Positions 1-9,614 of a stretch of DNA of 64,000 nt are shown here, in pieces. Position 1 is the first letter of the stretch. Each line of letters begins with the position of its first letter. Position numbers and translations under genes: made by a program. The stretch lies in contig WUQR01000139.1 in the NCBI GenBank assembly GCA_009889515.1, forward strand, positions 930,001 through 994,000, in the 5' to 3' direction. Origin of the DNA: Nitrososphaerota archaeon. Its GTDB lineage: Archaea; Thermoproteota; Nitrososphaeria_A; Caldarchaeales; Calditenuaceae. The notes beneath the pieces were generated by a model that did not search any database, was not told the DNA's origin, and saw only the letters and a list, made by a program, of their open reading frames with translations.

Positions 1-246
1 CCATACGGCATTGTTAAGGCAGTAACACGGATGGGTGGGGCCGCATCCCCGATTTACTTGGGGAACTCGGCTGAAGACTTCTTCATGGCGCGGAGCGTCG
101 AAAAGTACGGCTACAGGACCCTCTTCGCCGCAGTAGTGGGCCTAGCACCCAATCCCTCACAGTCTGCCGAGTTCTTTGCATCCCTCGGCAGCGACGCCAT
201 AATGTCGAGCCCAGACGACATAGCCAAGGTGTTGGGGGCGGTTTGA
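1..246 (+). CDS. HAD-family phosphatase, C-terminal fragment
   Basis: The reading frame is open from base 1 to the TGA at 244-246, so this is the 3' end of a gene that starts outside the window. The visible text IYLGNSAEDFFMAR resembles HAD motif IV (usually YVGDSxxD), with Asn where Asp is typical. The tail GSDAIMSSPDDIAKVL is the usual HAD ending. A HAD subfamily (TIGR01548 type) is known to sit beside or be fused to hisB and hisC, and here the stop overlaps the hisB start. A histidinol-phosphatase-like role in histidine synthesis is inference. Only about 81 residues are visible. Confidence 0.7.
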   Translation, partial: PYGIVKAVTRMGGAASPIYLGNSAEDFFMARSVEKYGYRTLFAAVVGLAPNPSQSAEFFASLGSDAIMSSPDDIAKVLGAV

Positions 247-827
247 TGGAGAGGCGCGAGAGCTCTGTCACACGCAAGACAGGTGAGACAAAGGTTGACG
301 TAAAACTCCTCCTAGAGGGGGAGGGGAGATTCAGCGGCTCCACGCGGATAAGATTCTTCGACCACATCCTCACACTTCTCGCCTATCACAGCCTCATGGA
401 CCTATCAGTGGAGGCGGAGTGGGACCTTAAGCACCACGGCGTCGAGGACGTGGGTATAACGCTTGGACAGGCCCTTGGCGAGGCGCTTGGAGACCGCTCA
501 GGCATAGCAAGGTTCGGATACGCACTCATACCCATGGATGAGGCCCTAGCCGAGGCTTCAGTAGACTTGGTGAAGAGGCCACACGCGAAGGTCGACATCG
601 GCATATCGAACACGTCAATTGAAGATATGGCGGCTGAAGACATAGTCCACTTTTTCCAGTCACTCGCCCACTCCATCCCAGCAGTGATACATATCAATGT
701 GAGGTATGGGTTAAACGACCACCACAAGGTTGAGGCGGCGGTAAAAGCCCTGGCCGTGGCCCTCAGGAATGCTTGGCAGAGAGAGCAGAGGAGAAGAGGG
801 CCGCCAAGCAGTAAGGGTGTGATATAG
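246..827 (+). CDS. hisB: Imidazoleglycerol-phosphate dehydratase
   Basis: This enzyme dehydrates imidazole glycerol phosphate to imidazole acetol phosphate in histidine biosynthesis. It carries the two paired metal-binding histidine motifs of the family, HHGVEDVGI (about residues 63-71) and DHHKVEAAVKAL near residue 158. Its length of 193 residues is normal for a monofunctional archaeal HisB. The ATG at 246 overlaps the preceding stop (TGATG). A TTG directly before it at 243 would add one residue. It is followed after 2 nt by hisH, so the genes form a tight operon. Confidence 0.95.
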   Translation: MERRESSVTRKTGETKVDVKLLLEGEGRFSGSTRIRFFDHILTLLAYHSLMDLSVEAEWDLKHHGVEDVGITLGQALGEALGDRSGIARFGYALIPMDEALAEASVDLVKRPHAKVDIGISNTSIEDMAAEDIVHFFQSLAHSIPAVIHINVRYGLNDHHKVEAAVKALAVALRNAWQREQRRRGPPSSKGVI

Positions 828-829
828 CT

Positions 830-1423
830 TTGCGGGTGGGTATACTGAGCATAGGACTCAGCAACCTCTTCAGCATAACTTCTGCGGTAAAGAGGCTTGG
901 GGCTGAGGTCGTCATACTCGAGAAGCCAGACGACACTATAGATGCTTTCATCTTCCCCGGGGTCGGAAACTTCACGGAGGCGGCGCGCAGAATTGAAGGA
1001 ATACGTGAAGAGGTGTTGGACTATATACGTTCAGGCAGACCATTCCTCGGAATCTGTCTCGGAATGCAGATACTATTCGACTCGAGCGATGAGGGGCCTG
1101 GGACGGGGCTGGGAGTATTCAGGGGACGGGTCGCACGACTAAGGGCGTCAAAGCTCCCCCACATGGGCTGGAACAGGATAATCCCTATCAGGCCCTCACC
1201 CCTGACAGAAGATATCCAGGCGGGCGAATACGTCTACTTCATGCACTCTTACGCCCCACAGCCTATAGACGAGCGCATAGTCATAGCCACCACTAGCTAC
1301 GAGACTGACTTCCCCTCAATAATCGGGGAAGGGGCCCTGTTCGGGACACAGTTCCACCCGGAAAAGTCGGGCAGAACAGGAGAGAAGATACTAAAGAACT
1401 ACATCAGAATTGCTAAACAATGA
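830..1423 (+). CDS. hisH: Imidazole glycerol phosphate synthase, glutaminase subunit
   Basis: HisH is the glutamine amidotransferase subunit that supplies ammonia to HisF in making IGP and AICAR. The class I amidotransferase signatures are visible: PGVGNF (oxyanion region), GICLGMQ with the nucleophile Cys76, HMGWN, and FGTQFHPEKSG with the catalytic His and Glu. It is 197 residues, the usual length. The start is a TTG two bases after the hisB stop. hisF is not seen in the window. Confidence 0.95.
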   Translation: MRVGILSIGLSNLFSITSAVKRLGAEVVILEKPDDTIDAFIFPGVGNFTEAARRIEGIREEVLDYIRSGRPFLGICLGMQILFDSSDEGPGTGLGVFRGRVARLRASKLPHMGWNRIIPIRPSPLTEDIQAGEYVYFMHSYAPQPIDERIVIATTSYETDFPSIIGEGALFGTQFHPEKSGRTGEKILKNYIRIAKQ

Positions 1424-1481
1424 CGTAGTAGGTGAAAGTTTAAGAGCGGCGGCCGACCATTACAGCTAGAGTAAGAGCATT

Positions 1482-2561
1482 ATGCAAATTCCCGGAAAAG
1501 AGGCGGAGCTATGGACTATAGAGGGAGGGAAGATTAAATGCACAGCTTGTGCCAGATATTGCCGCCTCTCCGACAACCAAGTGGGTCTATGTGGGGTTAG
1601 GGGAGCCCACGACGGAAAACTCTACCTCTACGTCTATGGCAGGGTAATCGCAAGCCATATCGACCCAATAGAGAAGAAGCCAGTAACACACTATATGCCC
1701 GGTACAAAGATATTCAGCATAGCCACTACTGGCTGCAACTGGCTCTGCCAATACTGCCAAAACTTCGACATCAGCCAGCGTAGGAAGGTTGAAGGAATCG
1801 AGGTTACTCCGAGACAGGTGGCGGAGCATGCTGCGCGGTACGGCTCACACGGAATAGCCTACACCTACAACGAGCCGACAATCTTCATGGAGTTTGCGCG
1901 GGATGTGGGCCTAGAGGCCAAGAGGCTCGGCCTATTCAACATCTTCGTCACCAACGGATACTGGACACCAGAGTCAGTGGCCATGGCATCCACATTCCTC
2001 GACGCAGCAACAGTAGACTTTAAGGGTAATGGGGAGAAGGGGTTTGTGAGACGCTACATCGGGATACCCGACGCGGAGCCAATCTTCCAGACACTCCTCG
2101 AGATGAAGGAGAAGACGCGGATACACATCGAGATAACCGACCTAGTAGTCCCCCAAATCGGCGACGACCTAAACGCGGCTCGAAAGCTTGTGAGATGGGT
2201 TCACGACAACCTCGGCCCAGACACGCCCATACACTTCCTAAGATTCCACCCAGACTACAAGCTAATGCACCTACCATGGACGCCGATAGAGACGCTCGAA
2301 GCCCACTGGAGAATAGCGAAAGAAGAGGGAATGAACTACGCCTACATAGGAAACGTACCAGGCCATCCGTACGAGCACACCTACTGCCCAGGATGTGGAT
2401 ACATGGTTGTGGAGAGGTTTGGATTCGACATAATAGAGTGGCGTCTAACACCCCAGAACACGTGCCCGAAATGCGGCTACAAGATAGCGATTGTGGGGAG
2501 GCCTCCAGCTAAAGAATCTAAGAAGAGCAGATTTATACCAGTCCACTGGAACCTCAGCTAA
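1482..2561 (+). CDS. AmmeMemoRadiSam-system radical SAM enzyme
   Basis: This is a radical SAM protein of the pyruvate-formate-lyase-activating-enzyme-like group linked to AMMECR1 and Memo genes. The cluster motif CNWLCQYC places Cys85, Cys89 and Cys92 in the CxxxCxxC pattern. An extra Cys set lies near the N-terminus (CTACARYC, residues 20-27, plus Cys37), and a zinc-ribbon-like pair lies at the C-terminus (CPGCGY...CPKCGY). At 359 residues it is full length. The substrate is unknown for the family. AMMECR1 and Memo partners are not in this window. Confidence 0.88.
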   Translation: MQIPGKEAELWTIEGGKIKCTACARYCRLSDNQVGLCGVRGAHDGKLYLYVYGRVIASHIDPIEKKPVTHYMPGTKIFSIATTGCNWLCQYCQNFDISQRRKVEGIEVTPRQVAEHAARYGSHGIAYTYNEPTIFMEFARDVGLEAKRLGLFNIFVTNGYWTPESVAMASTFLDAATVDFKGNGEKGFVRRYIGIPDAEPIFQTLLEMKEKTRIHIEITDLVVPQIGDDLNAARKLVRWVHDNLGPDTPIHFLRFHPDYKLMHLPWTPIETLEAHWRIAKEEGMNYAYIGNVPGHPYEHTYCPGCGYMVVERFGFDIIEWRLTPQNTCPKCGYKIAIVGRPPAKESKKSRFIPVHWNLS

Positions 2562-2564
2562 AAC

Positions 2565-3527
2565 CTACTTCATTATCTTAATCCTCCGCCTATCTATCGT
2601 CAATATCGCCATCACAATCGCGATAACTCCGAAGATTATCATCCTAATGTTCAGATCTATTGCCAGCATGCTTAGACCAGAATCCAGCCACCTGATAATC
2701 AACACCCCCAGCAGAGTCCTATGCACACCACCGACACCCCCAGTCAACGCCGTCCCACCCACAACCACGCTCGCAAAGAGAGGTATCGTGTCCAAGACAC
2801 CAACCTGCATATGCGCCCCCTGAATCTGAGAAGCATAGAAAATACCCGCGAGACCCGCGAACAGTGCGCAGATCATGAAGACTAGAATCCTAACCCTTGA
2901 GACATTTATCCCAGCGAGATTCGCCCCTACCAGATTTCCGCCAATAGCGTAGATAGCCCTACCGAAGGGTGTAACCATCGTAATAAGCACGGCGACAAGC
3001 CACAAAACCACGCTCCAATAAAATATCGCCGGCAAACCAAATATCATGGTCGTCGAGATAGCCCTGAATGCCGGGTCAGTTATCATCCGCGTATATCCAC
3101 CAGAGATTATTTGGGCTAGCCCCTCAGCCACCATAGATGTGGCTAGAGTGGCCATAAAAGAGGGGATTCCAAACTTCGCCAGTAACAAGCCATTCACGTA
3201 TCCGAAAACTAGGGCTACACCTAGGGCCGAGGGTATTGATAGAAAGCCGATGGAAGGATATAGGACAGCGAATATCATGGCAGAAAGCTTTAGAACACTG
3301 GGAACGGAAAAATCAAACGAGCCCATAAGAATGACTAGCGTAAGCCCGCAAGCCGCTATTAGGAAAAATGACATACCGTAGATCAGAGTGATTGCACTGT
3401 CCCAGCTCGCTAGGAAGAATGGGTTGGCAATCCGTAAAAGAGTAATTAACAATAAAAGCCCGGAGATCGGCACTATAGTGTTAAGATTTCTATGCAGCCA
3501 CTCCCTATAAACGATTGTTTGACCCAT
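2565..3527 (-). CDS. Sugar ABC transporter permease (RbsC family), distal
   Basis: A hydrophobic protein of 320 residues with about 8-10 predicted membrane segments, of the ribose/xylose/galactose permease family (BPD_transp_2). It contains the family's VVGGTALTGGVGG stretch near residue 252. It is the last gene of a minus-strand unit encoding binding protein, ATPase and two permeases, and starts 14 nt after the stop of the other permease. The pair would form the membrane channel. The transported sugar cannot be deduced from sequence alone. Confidence 0.9.
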   Translation of the reverse strand: MGQTIVYREWLHRNLNTIVPISGLLLLITLLRIANPFFLASWDSAITLIYGMSFFLIAACGLTLVILMGSFDFSVPSVLKLSAMIFAVLYPSIGFLSIPSALGVALVFGYVNGLLLAKFGIPSFMATLATSMVAEGLAQIISGGYTRMITDPAFRAISTTMIFGLPAIFYWSVVLWLVAVLITMVTPFGRAIYAIGGNLVGANLAGINVSRVRILVFMICALFAGLAGIFYASQIQGAHMQVGVLDTIPLFASVVVGGTALTGGVGGVHRTLLGVLIIRWLDSGLSMLAIDLNIRMIIFGVIAIVMAILTIDRRRIKIMK

Positions 3528-3541
3528 GTTTGCACCACTCG

Positions 3542-4531
3542 CTAGGCGATTAAGGCACCTTTAAGAGCTTTCGACGCGACGACAACAGCCGCCAGCAAAA
3601 GCGTACCTATATAGAGTTTGAGGTGGTTCGGATCTACACCAGGCAGTAGGAACAGCCCATTGAATATCAAAACATAAACTAGTGCACCCATCAGAGTCCT
3701 ATGCGGGCCACCCATCCCACCGGCCAAAGGTGTCCCCCCAAGGACTATTGCAGCTAAACCTCTAATCAACTCGCTGGGGTCAAAGTCCACCCTTGTCTGG
3801 TTTCCGAGGTGGACAAAAATAGCGATAGAGCCTAGCCCTGTTAAGAACCCGCTAATCATGAAAGCAAGTATTTTATATTTTCTGACATTGATTCCAGCTA
3901 GGCTGGCACCCTCCTCATTAGACCCTATAGCGCAGAGATAGGTCCCCACTTTAGTGAAGAACATAAAGAATATCGCCAAAGCAATAGTCGGCAGTGCCAG
4001 TAGGAATGGTGATGGAAGGTAGGGTATGGGCGACTCCCTCAGGAAATTATATGCTGGAACAGTGAGCGTCAATACCCCTGAGACGTTTCTAACATATGTG
4101 GTTAGGAACGCAAATACAGCGGTCACCGCGATTGTGAGTATGAATGATGGTATCTTAGCCTTGACATGGATATAGCCATTTACTAGTCCGACAAGCAGGC
4201 CGAATACAGGATAAACCAGTATTGACGCAAGGCCAAGATATGGGTAGAGCAGCCATACAAGGGCGCCACCAAACATCCACACACCCATATAAGAGACATC
4301 GATAGAGCCCATCAATATTACGAAGGTCGGCCCCACGGACAGCATCGCGGTTACAGCAAAACTCTTCAGAATAGCCACCAGATTGCTGGCCGAGAGAAAC
4401 TTTTCTGGAACTATTACAGAGAAGAGGACTATTAGACTGAAAATGGTCCACAATGCGGGATTTATCCTAATCAGCCTCCAAGCCAGCGCAACGGTTGTTA
4501 CCACAGTTGACTTCTCAAATTCTCCCTTCAT
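3542..4531 (-). CDS. Sugar ABC transporter permease (RbsC family), proximal
   Basis: A 329-residue multi-spanning permease, paralogous to the gene downstream. It carries the conserved IVLGGTPLAGGMGG loop followed by HRTLMGALV, which is matched by HRTLLGVLI in the partner. Its ATG overlaps the stop of the ATPase gene (positions 4528-4531), which suggests translational coupling. With its partner and the upstream ATPase it should form a monosaccharide importer. The two permeases probably form a heterodimer, whereas many bacterial RbsC systems use a homodimer. Confidence 0.9.
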   Translation of the reverse strand: MKGEFEKSTVVTTVALAWRLIRINPALWTIFSLIVLFSVIVPEKFLSASNLVAILKSFAVTAMLSVGPTFVILMGSIDVSYMGVWMFGGALVWLLYPYLGLASILVYPVFGLLVGLVNGYIHVKAKIPSFILTIAVTAVFAFLTTYVRNVSGVLTLTVPAYNFLRESPIPYLPSPFLLALPTIALAIFFMFFTKVGTYLCAIGSNEEGASLAGINVRKYKILAFMISGFLTGLGSIAIFVHLGNQTRVDFDPSELIRGLAAIVLGGTPLAGGMGGPHRTLMGALVYVLIFNGLFLLPGVDPNHLKLYIGTLLLAAVVVASKALKGALIA

Positions 4532-6087
4532 AGACCCATCAAACTCCTGAATTCCTTATTTGAGCAAACCCGCTGAACCACCCCATCCTTTAGCATTAGT
4601 ATTTTGTCACAGAGAATCGCATATTCCTTGGGGTCGTCGCTTACAAGCAGCATTGAGACCCCGTTCTTCTTCATTTCTAGTAGGACTTCGTATATGTCTT
4701 CCCTCGCGCCCACATCAATGCCAATAGTGGGGTCTTCCAGAATCAATACTTTCGGACTCTTCTCAAGCCATTTACCGACTGAGACCTTCTGCTTATTGCC
4801 ACCACTAAGAGAGTAGCACTCGGTATCGACACTCGGGGCCCTAATCCGTAGCTTCTTCACTATTTTTTCAGCTAGGCTCTTCTCCAGCCTCAGGCTTATT
4901 ACTGGAACAACTCCGAGGTGTTTTCTAACAACCTTTTCAAAATTAATTATCGAGACATTCTTTCTTATCGACCAGTAGAGGAAGAGCTCTTTACCCGTCT
5001 CACCCGAGAAATACCCCAGGCCCCTCCGTATTCTAGAGTATGGTCCACCCTTCGCCCTCAATTCATGACCATCCATGATTATCTTGCCCTTATCGAATGT
5101 AAGGACACCGTAGAGAGTTTTGGCGATCTCACTCTTACCGCAGCCAGCAGGTCCAAAAAGCCCAACACATTCTCCCTCGCGAATATCGAAGGAAATATCT
5201 GTGTAGTATCCTTTCTTGGTGAGATTTCTAACAGACAGGATTGTGGGCCTCTCTTGAAGCTGCTCTTGTCCATAACCGTATCTTTCTAAAAGATCGTAGT
5301 AGGATTCTCGGCCGACTATTTCTCTGAACAACTCTTCTTCGGTGACCTTCTCCGCAGCCACGTCGTGATGTGCCACGACCTTTCCATCCCGTAGAACGTA
5401 TATGCGATCGCTAAATTTCATTACTTCGGGGATGATATGTGACACAAATATGAATGAGTTCTCCTTTTTTAGGTTTAGCAGATACTCGAATAACTCGTCT
5501 CTCTCTTCTATTGATAGTGGGGCGGTTGGCTCATCAAGTATTATCAGAGGGGTGACCTCGCCCTCCCTGCCCTCACCTGTAGCCAGTCTGATACTCAGAA
5601 TTGCCCTCGCTATTTCAACCATCTTCTGAGTGGATAGAGGTAACTCGTATAGATAGCTTCCCAGATCACATTTGATTCCCAGTTCATCAAAAACGGACTT
5701 GGCCGTACCTATGATTTTTTCTAGCTGTAGCCGCCCGAGCTTTGTGAACTTGTCTTCGAGGCCTAGGAATAGAAATTGGTAGACCTTGAGGTGGGGGATG
5801 ACACCTCTCTCTTGGTAAACTATTGAGATACCCCTTTTCAGGGCGTCTAGCGGGTTTTTAGGAAATGGAATACGCTCGCCCATGTAGTATAACTCTCCGC
5901 TATCTGGTGGATGTATACCGACAAGAATTTTCATTAGCGTGGATTTTCCAGCACCATTCTCCCCTACTACACTAAGGATCTCCCTCTTTCTCACTTCTAT
6001 ACTAACGCCATCCAGAGCTCTGACTACTGTGTCGAATGTTTTAGTGATGTTCTTTGCTTCTACAAGTATCTCTTGGGAGGAGCCCAT
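4528..6087 (-). CDS. Sugar ABC transporter ATP-binding protein (RbsA/XylG type)
   Basis: A tandem ATPase of 519 residues with two nucleotide-binding domains. The N-terminal half has Walker A GENGAGKST (about residues 42-50), ILDEPTAPL and an H-switch (VSHI). The C-terminal half has a divergent Walker A, GPAGCGKSE, and an LSGGNKQKVSVGKWL signature followed by LEDPTIGIDVG. The unequal sites, with the second carrying the good signature, are typical of RbsA/MglA-type importers. It lies between the binding-protein gene and the permeases. Confidence 0.93.
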   Translation of the reverse strand: MGSSQEILVEAKNITKTFDTVVRALDGVSIEVRKREILSVVGENGAGKSTLMKILVGIHPPDSGELYYMGERIPFPKNPLDALKRGISIVYQERGVIPHLKVYQFLFLGLEDKFTKLGRLQLEKIIGTAKSVFDELGIKCDLGSYLYELPLSTQKMVEIARAILSIRLATGEGREGEVTPLIILDEPTAPLSIEERDELFEYLLNLKKENSFIFVSHIIPEVMKFSDRIYVLRDGKVVAHHDVAAEKVTEEELFREIVGRESYYDLLERYGYGQEQLQERPTILSVRNLTKKGYYTDISFDIREGECVGLFGPAGCGKSEIAKTLYGVLTFDKGKIIMDGHELRAKGGPYSRIRRGLGYFSGETGKELFLYWSIRKNVSIINFEKVVRKHLGVVPVISLRLEKSLAEKIVKKLRIRAPSVDTECYSLSGGNKQKVSVGKWLEKSPKVLILEDPTIGIDVGAREDIYEVLLEMKKNGVSMLLVSDDPKEYAILCDKILMLKDGVVQRVCSNKEFRSLMGL

Positions 6088-6119
6088 TCCCCAATCAACA
6101 TAAATAATGTAAACGCAAT

Positions 6120-6160
6120 TAAAAAATATTTCACGTAAATAAAAAATTATGGATAAAGAT
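6120..6160 (-). terminator. T-rich terminator after the binding-protein gene
   Basis: Read on the minus strand, the bases after the stop at 6161 contain two T-runs (one TTTTTTATTT) with no strong hairpin. This fits archaeal intrinsic termination, which needs only oligo-T. Partial termination here would give more binding protein than ATPase and permeases, as is common in such operons. This is inference from composition. Confidence 0.4.
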
Positions 6161-7795
6161 TTATTCTACTATTGCTCCCCACCGCGGCAGCAGCTTCAGC
6201 CCTTCTGCCTGAGCAGCGCTTATTTTAGCCTCGTTATCTTTCCACGTATCCCAGTTCAGGTCCAAGAAGTATTTCATTGTTAATCCGAATTGCTTCCTGA
6301 ATGACTCTAAGTTTTCTCCCTTCGTCCTGTCATCTGTCACCTTCATCCTCTCCATCATCGGAACGTAGTAGTAGTCGTTTGCCGTTAGGTAGTTCTTCGC
6401 GTGCCTGTCAAATGTGAGTCCAAGCTCTCTAACCTTACCCACTGACAGAGTCCTGAAGTCGTATGGATACATCCTTGACGGATATACCTCGCTTATCTTC
6501 AGGAAGTCTAAGAGCTTGGCAGCGTCAACTACTACGAAGTTTGGATGCCACTCAAGACCAGAGCTTCTGATTAGTTCCTCGTTCTCCTCCTTGATTCCTG
6601 GTGTTGAGAGGTTGAGAACGGTGGTGACCCATGGTGACTGAACCATCTCGTCTCTGAGCGGATATGAGGCCCCTGTAACGGCATCGTAGATAGCGGTGAC
6701 GCGTTTGCCGCCGAAATACTGGAATTCCGTGAGTGACGTTACGAACAACTCACCCTTTATCACTAGGTCTACATAGGCTACTATTGCGTCTCTAGCTGCC
6801 GTGAATGGGCCAATATCTATCCCTCTCTCCTTGAATACTGAGACGGTGCCCATCGCTTGGTCGTCGTTGTGTCCCCAGACCGCTTCGTAGTCTGTTCTGA
6901 CTGCCAATGCATCCTCTCCAGCCTTTCTACCTCCAGGATACGCCCATTCACCCCAGTAATGCCCGAGGTTCTGTATGAATGGATACCTTCTCCACGCTAG
7001 TGCTATTCCCTGATTGATGAGCGCGGTAGAGTCGGGTGCAATAGTCTTTGAAGACTGCACGTGAAGGACTTTGCTCCTTCCATACTTCCTCATCTTCTCA
7101 TAGAGTAGTGTCATGCAGTGGAAGCTCATCTCATCCGACATCGTGCTGAACTCTAGGAACCAGTATGGCCCCTTGTCTCCCGGTAGTAGGGCTGGATCCC
7201 TGCACCAAGCTGTGGATGCAAACACCTTGTTCTCCTCACAGAGCCTCACTATCTCTTGCATAGCAGCTATGGCGGGGGCCCAGTAAACAATCCCCTTAGC
7301 GCCTGCCGCAATTAGCGAGTCAGTAGCCTCTACAGCCTTTAATGCCTCGGCCCCTATCTCTATACCCTTGAAGTCAAGTTCAAGCTGCCTAGCTGCTTGA
7401 TCGGCGCCCTGATAGTCATACTTTGGCGCCTCTTGGGCCAAGGTCCAGGTAACATATCCGACAAGGAATTTGTCCCCAGGCTTACCTGTCGCGTATCTTT
7501 TTGCTAGCTGGGCTCTAAGCTCGGCAACACCGGTGGGCGCACCTGGGGCGGTCGCGGTGACCGTGAGAGTTCTCTCCCTTTCAACTGTGACTGTTCCGCC
7601 TGGAAGGGTTACAGTCCTCTCCACTGGCCTCTCGACAGTAACAGTGGCCGGCCTAGGCTGCGCTGCTGTTCCTGACAAATAACCTGCGACCCCACCCACA
7701 ACGAGCCCAGCCGCAGCAACGCCTGCGATCTTGGCCGTTTGACTGATAGCAGCCCTCCTCGATATTGCTTTCTCAGAAGGCTTTTCCTTTTCCAT
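6161..7795 (-). CDS. Sugar ABC transporter substrate-binding protein, Tat-type signal
   Basis: A periplasmic-binding-protein-like family 1 (RbsB/simple-sugar) receptor of 544 residues, longer than bacterial RbsB (about 300). The N-terminus has a twin-arginine-like motif SRRAAI followed by a hydrophobic segment (AGVAAAGLVVGGVAGYL), so it is probably exported by Tat and membrane-anchored. A Thr/Val-rich linker (TVTVERPVERTVTLPGG) leads to the ligand-binding domain. An ATG at 7829 would add 12 residues, but a TATA box overlaps that point and lies about 29 nt before the ATG at 7793-7795, so 7795 is preferred. Confidence 0.88.
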   Translation of the reverse strand: MEKEKPSEKAISRRAAISQTAKIAGVAAAGLVVGGVAGYLSGTAAQPRPATVTVERPVERTVTLPGGTVTVERERTLTVTATAPGAPTGVAELRAQLAKRYATGKPGDKFLVGYVTWTLAQEAPKYDYQGADQAARQLELDFKGIEIGAEALKAVEATDSLIAAGAKGIVYWAPAIAAMQEIVRLCEENKVFASTAWCRDPALLPGDKGPYWFLEFSTMSDEMSFHCMTLLYEKMRKYGRSKVLHVQSSKTIAPDSTALINQGIALAWRRYPFIQNLGHYWGEWAYPGGRKAGEDALAVRTDYEAVWGHNDDQAMGTVSVFKERGIDIGPFTAARDAIVAYVDLVIKGELFVTSLTEFQYFGGKRVTAIYDAVTGASYPLRDEMVQSPWVTTVLNLSTPGIKEENEELIRSSGLEWHPNFVVVDAAKLLDFLKISEVYPSRMYPYDFRTLSVGKVRELGLTFDRHAKNYLTANDYYYVPMMERMKVTDDRTKGENLESFRKQFGLTMKYFLDLNWDTWKDNEAKISAAQAEGLKLLPRWGAIVE

Positions 7796-7819
7796 AGCGG
7801 AGATTAGATCGAAATGCCT

Positions 7820-7855
7820 ACATATAAACATTTATAGCACGATACATATCGATAC
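7820..7855 (-). promoter_or_regulatory. Promoter of the sugar transporter unit, with direct repeat
   Basis: On the minus strand a TATA-like TTTATATG lies about 26-33 nt before the ATG at 7795, which suggests a leaderless transcript. A second A/T box (CTATAAAT) lies just upstream. Two copies of CGATAC (plus-strand 7840-7845 and 7850-7855, one helical turn apart) abut the upstream edge and could bind a sugar-responsive regulator. The repeat is seen; its function is inferred. Confidence 0.5.
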
Positions 7856-7941
7856 GTAGCGTTTCATACCTTTTTACCTCGTCAGTCGATAGCTTAATTA
7901 GAAGCACGACAGTATAAAGAAAGTTAACGCCGGAATATCAT

Positions 7942-9489
7942 CTATGAGAATAGTTTGCTATGGTCTTCCATCAAGTAATCGATTCGCGCAACCAGTTTTT
8001 CATAATACTCTGAATACTTACGATAGACGCTGGCCACCTCCTCTCTTGGTTCAACCCTTTTAACGGGCTTGACCCATTCATCAATCGTCTTCTTGTAGTC
8101 TTTTAACACTTTAACACCATATCCACCGATAACGGCCAATGCGGTGACGGCATATTCTTCTCTGTTAAGCAAGACGTATGGGACTCCTAAGATATCGGCC
8201 TTTATCTGACACCAAATCCGGCTCTTGCTCCCACCTCCTATCCCCCTAACCTCACCTATCCTGATGTTACTTAACAGCTCGCGGAGGATTTTCAAGTAGT
8301 GATTATATTCAAACGCTATGGATTCTAGTATGGATCTGTAGAGGTGCCCTTTGGTGTGTTTCCAGCTGAAGCCTACCCACACACCTCTGATGCGCGGGTT
8401 GTAAGGATATGCCCTTCCGCCAAGGTGGGGGATGAAGAATACCCCCTCGCTACCAGGGGAGATTTCTGAAGCTCTCTCATCCAAGATTTCATACGGGTCT
8501 CTCCCCTGCTGTTGGGCTATTGTCTTCTCCTCTTTAGCAATCTCGTCCCTGAACCATCTTAGACATAGGCCACCACCATTAATATACGCCCCAACACACC
8601 ACTGATCTGGGACGACAGACTTGAGGTGTAGTAGCGTCCTATGTTTGACATCTGGGGCAATTTTATCGGTTGAGACGTAGAAGGCAGAGGCCGTTCCAGC
8701 GATGTCTAGGCATAGGCCGGGCTGCGTCAATCCGGCACCAAACGCGCAAGCCATACCATCTCCAGCCCCCGCTACAATAGGTATCCCCTTTACAAGCCCC
8801 ATTTTCTCAGCCGACTCCTGCGTGAGCTCTCCGATCACTTCCCAAGGTTTAACCACCCTGGGCATCTTGTCCAACGGCAATTTGAAAATCTCGGCAAGCT
8901 CTTCAGACCAATCCATCCTGTGGATATCGAATAACCCTGTAAAAGTTACATACGTGTAGTCATAGAATGCGTCTTCACCCTTAAGCCCTGCTAGTCTGCC
9001 GGCCACATACACTGCGGGGACGGTAAATTTGCATATCTTCTCGAAAGTTTCGCGCCTCTCGTTCTTCCACCACATCATTTTAGGGAGATGGTCAACAGTC
9101 GGCGGCACGCCAGTCCTATCTATGAGCAACTCTTCATGGTTCGCCTTCAAATAATCGATGTATTTTTCACACCTAATGTCAAGCCACGAGTCGTATGGCA
9201 TCACGGGGTTCCAGTCCTTATCTATCGCCAATATGCCGGCCATCTGTCCGCTGAAAGCAATTGACGCGACTTGGCGCGGGTCGATCCTAGACTTCTTAAC
9301 AACCTCCCTGACAGTGTTAACCGTCGAAATATAGAAGTCTTCGGGAACCTGTTCAACCCATCCCACCCTCGGATAATAAAGTTTAGACTCTTCATATGAT
9401 ACGGCCAACTGGTTGCCCTCAACGTCAAATATAGCTGCTTTCGTTCCAGCTGTCCCAATATCGACACCAATAAGGTACTGAGGGCTCAT
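7942..9489 (-). CDS. FGGY-family carbohydrate kinase (xylulokinase-like)
   Basis: An ATP-dependent sugar kinase of 515 residues with the N-terminal phosphate-binding motif GVDIGTAGTKAAIFD, the middle GAGDGMACAFGAG region and the C-terminal GIGGGSKSRIWCQIKADI adenosine site that defines the FGGY family. Likely substrates are pentuloses or polyols; xylulose is the closest guess from overall appearance. The ATG at 9489 is preceded by a good Shine-Dalgarno (GGGAGGG), which favours it over a TTG at 9501. It lies beside the sugar importer and probably phosphorylates the imported sugar or its isomer. Confidence 0.9.
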   Translation of the reverse strand: MSPQYLIGVDIGTAGTKAAIFDVEGNQLAVSYEESKLYYPRVGWVEQVPEDFYISTVNTVREVVKKSRIDPRQVASIAFSGQMAGILAIDKDWNPVMPYDSWLDIRCEKYIDYLKANHEELLIDRTGVPPTVDHLPKMMWWKNERRETFEKICKFTVPAVYVAGRLAGLKGEDAFYDYTYVTFTGLFDIHRMDWSEELAEIFKLPLDKMPRVVKPWEVIGELTQESAEKMGLVKGIPIVAGAGDGMACAFGAGLTQPGLCLDIAGTASAFYVSTDKIAPDVKHRTLLHLKSVVPDQWCVGAYINGGGLCLRWFRDEIAKEEKTIAQQQGRDPYEILDERASEISPGSEGVFFIPHLGGRAYPYNPRIRGVWVGFSWKHTKGHLYRSILESIAFEYNHYLKILRELLSNIRIGEVRGIGGGSKSRIWCQIKADILGVPYVLLNREEYAVTALAVIGGYGVKVLKDYKKTIDEWVKPVKRVEPREEVASVYRKYSEYYEKLVARIDYLMEDHSKLFS

Positions 9490-9614
9490 AAACCCTCCCA
9501 AACTCCAACCAGCGGCCCTTAAATAATATTTTTCCGACTATATGCTACGAGCAGAGTCCAATGCAGTGCTATGCTCACATAAACTTACCCATTAACTGTG
9601 TGGCTGGTGGGAGC

